A stretch of DNA of 22,701 nucleotides from positions 159,915 through 182,615 of the forward strand of contig BMAT01012860.1 in the NCBI GenBank assembly GCA_019649035.1, given 5' to 3'. Source of the DNA: Elysia marginata. Taxonomy: Eukaryota > Mollusca > Gastropoda > Plakobranchidae. This document shows, piece after piece, positions 21,823 to 22,701 of the stretch. The notes beneath the pieces were generated by a model. That model made no database searches. It was not told the origin of the DNA and saw nothing but the letters and a program-made list of their open reading frames with translations. The position numbers were made by a program, and so were the translations under genes. Positions within the stretch are counted from its first letter, which is position 1. Every line of letters begins with the position of its first letter.

Positions 21823-22559
21823 GGAGACTTTCACATTACATATAATAATGAGCCGAAGATAACAACAACAAAACACTATCAAGTTCCGTCTGAAAAACAA
21901 CGAACCGGCAAGAAAACAAAAAGATATGTTTAACAGATTGGAGGAAAAGAGTTACTTTCTAATTTTTTTTAATTGACAGGAAATTACCCATGCTTAGGGG
22001 AAAATAACTAAGAAACTCTTGGAGGAAGTAAATAAATTTTTTTACATTTCTAATTCTATTTAGTCATTTCTCAATTCCCGAGACTGTAACTTTGTCTAGC
22101 CTTGGCAGACTTGTTTCTTGAAAAAAATGCCACGATATATTTTTTGGGTTTTCTTTATTAGCAGTATTTATCGTTTATTGACTTAAAGGAACTTATTATT
22201 GTAGAAGGGGATTTTGCAATGCACTGCTTCTTAATCACTGTAACTATAAAACATAGCTGTAAGAAACAAAAATGATGTTGTTATGCTGTTTCTCCTGGCA
22301 TGGCCTTCGCGTATATATCACTCTGAGTGCTTAAAATTCCACACGTTGGCGGCCCTAGCTAACTTAATCAGGAAATCTGGAAACTCAGCTTCAGCCTCGT
22401 GTCTTCACATGTTTCTCAAGATGCTCTTCTTCTGTCATCTTTTCTACTCCTGTTCTGCTTTCCAAGACTTTGAACTTTATCTGCTTTATTTATTTTCTTG
22501 TTATAATATTCCTCTATAATTACCCGCATCCGGATTTGTTTGTCGGTTCCTTTCTCACG
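21823..22559. other. No gene recognised
   Basis: AT-rich. A plus-strand frame at 22283-22519 encodes a Leu/Phe/Cys-rich peptide without recognisable motifs, and I see no splice signals that would support it. Confidence 0.45.
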
Positions 22560-22701
22560 GTGCTTTTATTTTCTTTCCCTCCTTCTTTTGCTGTCCCTCC
22601 TACATTCATCTTCTTTCTCATCAAAATGGTTTTCACCCTCTTATTTCTGCCTTTGTTGCTGTTGTTGTGGTTTTTGTTATTGTCGTTGGTATTTTTGCAA
22701 C
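22560..22701. repeat. Pyrimidine-rich tract ending in TTG repeats
   Basis: TTTTATTTTCTTTCCCTCC-type sequence followed by GTTGCTGTTGTTGTGG and further TTG-like units to the window edge. Confidence 0.6.

Noticed and set aside
1-22701. CRISPR array, operon, biosynthetic cluster or another prokaryotic-style defence system
   Set aside because: No regularly spaced identical repeats and no tightly packed genes; the window is intron-containing animal DNA.

Overview
This window reads as nuclear DNA from an invertebrate animal. It is AT-rich (roughly one third G+C by eye), mostly non-coding, full of short tandem repeats and decayed retrotransposons, and it carries spliced coding exons with GT-AG introns. 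A mollusc, perhaps a gastropod, is my best guess. That rests on a protocadherin-type cytoplasmic tail, a cluster of TCTAGATC-type repeats and Penelope-like remnants. It is an inference, not something the sequence proves. Nothing bacterial is present (no operons, no ribosome binding sites), and most long open frames here are chance frames in AT-rich or microsatellite DNA.

The only confident gene lies on the minus strand at the right. Two exons (19772-19895 and 18180-18958, joined across an 813-nt intron) encode about 300 residues of the cytoplasmic tail of a protocadherin-like cell-adhesion receptor, ending in a TAA stop. The 3' untranslated region appears to hold a GAT/ATC microsatellite and an AATAAA signal near 17822. 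The ectodomain and transmembrane exons must lie to the right, at least mostly outside the window. A GC-rich patch at about 21756-21819 could be one more exon of this gene.

The left and middle hold fossils of mobile elements. A minus-strand LINE remnant (1351-2390) retains the reverse-transcriptase palm, an FVDD version of the catalytic box and the C-terminal region, broken by stops and frameshifts. Around 8288-9105, also minus strand, an RT-like YMDD box is followed by a GIY-YIG-like segment, which suggests a degraded Penelope-like element. A compact GC-rich fold-back unit (about 6640-6790) looks like a small non-autonomous element. A GC-rich island at 5221-5358 is either an unassigned exon or a decayed transporter fragment.

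Tandem repeats are prominent. They include a GATA-type tract (7640-7775), an AAT/ATT fold-back and microsatellite (9312-9487), a 225-bp TTC/TTG pyrimidine-strand array (9741-9965), and a strongly diverged tandem repeat of about 204 bp (about 11350 to the edge of an assembly gap of Ns at 11934-12165). The long stretches 2391-5190, 9966-11340 and 12166-17821 show no gene I can support.
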